Assembly: GCA_030374735.1 (NCBI GenBank)
Contig: JASCIV010000455.1
Span: 1 to 19,541, forward strand
Direction of reading: 5' to 3'
DNA from: Gracilaria caudata
Taxonomy: Eukaryota; Rhodophyta; Florideophyceae; Gracilariales; Gracilariaceae
DNA length: 19,541 bases
Shown here: positions 17,640-19,541 of the stretch, piece after piece
Layout of the letters: each line of letters starts with the position of its first letter
Position numbering within the stretch: position 1 is the stretch's first letter
Notes under the pieces: model-generated
The model's input: only the letters and a program-made list of their open reading frames with translations
Database searches by the model: none
Told to the model about the DNA's origin: nothing
Position numbers and translations under genes: made by a program

Positions 17640-17760
17640 CATCATTCTTGCTGTTCTTGTTCTGGGATACGGCCACCCCCTGTTGCAGTTCTTGGTTATG
17701 GTAACTCTTTACCCTCAACACTTGCATTGCATAGAATATTCTCATGAACACGCTTGCGCC
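17640..17760 (+). repeat. Family 2, partial copy C
   Basis: A weaker match to the right half of the family: TTGCTGTTCTTGTTCTGGG, CAGTTCTTGG, then TTGCATTGCATAGAATATTC followed by TCATGAAC, parallel to GCGTTGCATACCATATGC and TGATAC in copy B. It begins about 80 bp after copy A ends. Confidence 0.35.
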
Positions 17761-18579
17761 TTGCTCGTCAGGCATCTGCATCTTCGTCATTTCAATCTTC
17801 TTTTGCAGCTGTCTTGGGCTTGTTTCATCTTCTGTCGAATCATTTCACAATTTGTGCAGAACGATGCCTAACTCGGCTCTCGAAACGTAGCTTCTGCATG
17901 ATCATTTCAAATACTAACAGGTTTCGCGGACCCTGCAGACCTCTGCCGCTGCCGTCAGTCTGCACCGCATATGTAGCTTAGTGGTGTTTGGAGTTGTCTG
18001 AACAAGTTTCATTCTATACGGTGATCACTGGGCAAATCGAATCATCGGTAGCGTACACTGACCGATCACTTCTTTATCCATGGGCCTTCTTGTGATTCGC
18101 ATAGACATGCTGCAGCTGCTCGTTGGAATGTATTCGCAAGCACAGAGACCTTCTCATCCTGTACATGGTGGCATGTTTGAGCTGCAGTGAGCAAGCTAAT
18201 CTTCAAGGAGTCCATTGAACATTCTGTAGCATTGGCTTTGACAATTGGTTTTGCCAATTTCGCTCCGACTGGATCGCTGTCATTACTTTCAAGATATTAG
18301 TTCACACATCTTTCGGCGTTCTTCAGGATCTCGTGAGCACTATCATCATGGAAAGGTAATTAAGGTGACCAGTGGCTTGACATAATACCTGCATTATATC
18401 TATTCACTGTTCCATATTACATCATCATCCAGGATGATCAGCTCTCGCAAAAATGCAGAAGAAAGGTGCGGTTCTTAAGCACAACTCTTGATTTCATATT
18501 TGGTAGAAAGGATGGCGGATTAATATCCCGGCTGCTACTATGTACTGTAGATGCTCATCCCCTGGGTCCAAAGCAGTCC

Positions 18580-18866
18580 CACCAACATCAGGTGGGTTTT
18601 GACGTCAGGGGGCAACAGTCCAGAAGGCAAACAAGACATGGTTGTAGCACGGTGTAGTGGGCTTGCTCTTCACTTGCTTGCGTTGAGGGCTCCACCTGTT
18701 TGCTTAGGCTTCAGCGGCTTTTATGTTTTGGGCACGTTGCTCTGCGCCCTTTGCCGCAACCAGCGGGCGCCCGTGGGCGCTAACAAATTTGAAACTTGAT
18801 AGTGAAAGGTGCGAAAGTTGCGTTGCATACCATATGCATACTGATACATATCGAACGTCATCATGA
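18580..18866 (+). repeat. Diverged direct repeat family 2, copy B
   Basis: CACCAACATC, TTTTGACGT, GGGCTTGCTC, CACTTGCTTGCG, GGCTTCAGCGG, GTTGCTCTGCGCCCTTTGCC, GCGTTGCATA and TATCGAACGTCA follow in the same order and at near-equal spacing as in copy A, 1.3 kb to the left. Neither copy holds a long open frame conserved between them. Confidence 0.6.
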
Positions 18867-19063
18867 TGTGTTCTCTAGCTGAGAAAGCTATTGCCGGTAT
18901 CCACAATAAAGAAGAAAGAAGAAGCGTTAGGATCCTCTTTCTATAGAAGAGATGACCATTGTATCCTATTTTCCAGTTTGAGGAGGAATATAGCGTTCCC
19001 CCTGGCAACCTGGTTTTGTGGGGGACCAAAATACGACTATGTGGGGCAAAACGCTACAGAATT

Positions 19064-19091
19064 CCATTTCGTGCAGTCCATTCCGTGCAGT
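19064..19091 (+). repeat. Two-unit 14-bp tandem repeat
   Basis: CCATTTCGTGCAGT is followed directly by CCATTCCGTGCAGT, one difference in 14. Confidence 0.8.
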
Positions 19092-19221
19092 GATGGACCA
19101 TCATCTGCCACTGCGTCATTTGATGATCCACTTCCTCTCACCTGATGTCAACAAATCAGACTCCACCGGATCATGATGAAGTCCGCCAACGCAGTTGGGG
19201 GGTTCACGAGCATTATCTTGT

Positions 19222-19246
19222 GTGAGGCTCACACTGTGAGCCTCAC
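19222..19246. repeat. Perfect 11-bp inverted repeat with 3-nt loop
   Basis: GTGAGGCTCAC, loop ACT, GTGAGCCTCAC: every arm base pairs. It is the strongest hairpin in the right-hand tail, is not near any gene I can call, and has no T-run after it. It could be a cruciform-forming site, a decayed mobile-element end or a binding site for a dimeric protein. Confidence 0.75.
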
Positions 19247-19541
19247 TCTATAGATATCGTGGGTGATGATAATGTCCGCAGACTGCCATCTGTTCAGGCC
19301 GGACATGTCGCCAACCCTTGTATACTGTGGTGGTTTTGTGTTTCCACCCGTTGGAGGCTTTAACTTGTGGAGTCTTTAGCATATCCCCGTTGGCCTTCTT
19401 AGTGAGAGAGTGTTTTTTTCAGCAACCCTTTGCACGTAGTTCTAATGAAGCTAGTGTGCCTATAAACGAGAAAGAGAGCGTGCGCATACCGCCGTGTGGC
19501 GTAGAACGTCCATGATTCATAAAAAGAAGATAACTTTTGGC

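Larger units (their letters stand above)
15960..19541. other. Gene-free 3.6-kb tail with diverged repeats
   Basis: I find no ATG-started frame here that looks like a conserved gene. The stretch contains at least two families of diverged direct repeats, an 18-bp inverted repeat, a short 14-bp tandem duplication and a perfect hairpin, each listed separately. Recurrent purine-rich words such as AATAAAGAAGAAG (near 16617 and 18904, and inverted near 15981 and 16685) appear in several places. Old mobile-element copies or satellite-like intergenic DNA are the likeliest explanation. Confidence 0.5.

Noticed and set aside
18721..19029. 102-residue minus-strand frame over repeat copy B
   Set aside because: Non-ATG start, and the frame is not preserved in copy A, so coding is unlikely.

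Overview
The window looks like nuclear DNA of an intron-poor, compact eukaryote. Mot1/BTAF1 and C1D/Rrp47 are eukaryotic nuclear factors, yet five of the six genes I call are uninterrupted reading frames, one of them over 1,400 codons long. A red alga or a related plastid-bearing lineage fits best but is not proven. The support is the lack of introns plus a glycine oxidase (ThiO) with a Ser/Arg-rich, transit-peptide-like N-terminus; ThiO would be expected to feed ThiG, which red-algal-type plastid genomes are known to encode.

Layout. (1) 1-4208, minus: 5' three quarters of MOT1/BTAF1, the Snf2-family ATPase that strips TBP from DNA, running off the left edge just after Walker A. (2) 4209-7171: a 3-kb stretch without a convincing gene, carrying the two upstream regions and possible decayed coding scraps. 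(3) 7172-9697, plus: an unrecognised acidic coiled-coil protein with a His-Pro-Glu tetrapeptide array and a globular C-terminus. (4) 10014-11627, minus: an NRAMP-family metal transporter, convergent with the previous gene. (5) 11969-13864, plus: ThiO-like glycine oxidase with an unusual 240-residue C-terminal extension, divergent from the NRAMP gene across 341 bp. (6) 13975-14904, minus: C1D/Rrp47 (exosome cofactor) with a long lysine-rich tail, convergent with ThiO. (7) 15397-15693, minus: a small unrecognised gene that may have one upstream intron. (8) about 15960-19541: gene-free DNA with several diverged repeat families, an inverted repeat and a perfect hairpin, resembling decayed mobile-element or intergenic repeat territory.

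The genes do not form an operon-like pathway. The functional links I can suggest are inferences: the NRAMP/ThiO head-to-head pair could share a promoter, and Mot1 and C1D/Rrp47 are general nuclear housekeeping factors. I found no tRNA, rRNA, CRISPR array or intact transposon, and no clear evidence of a new multi-gene system.
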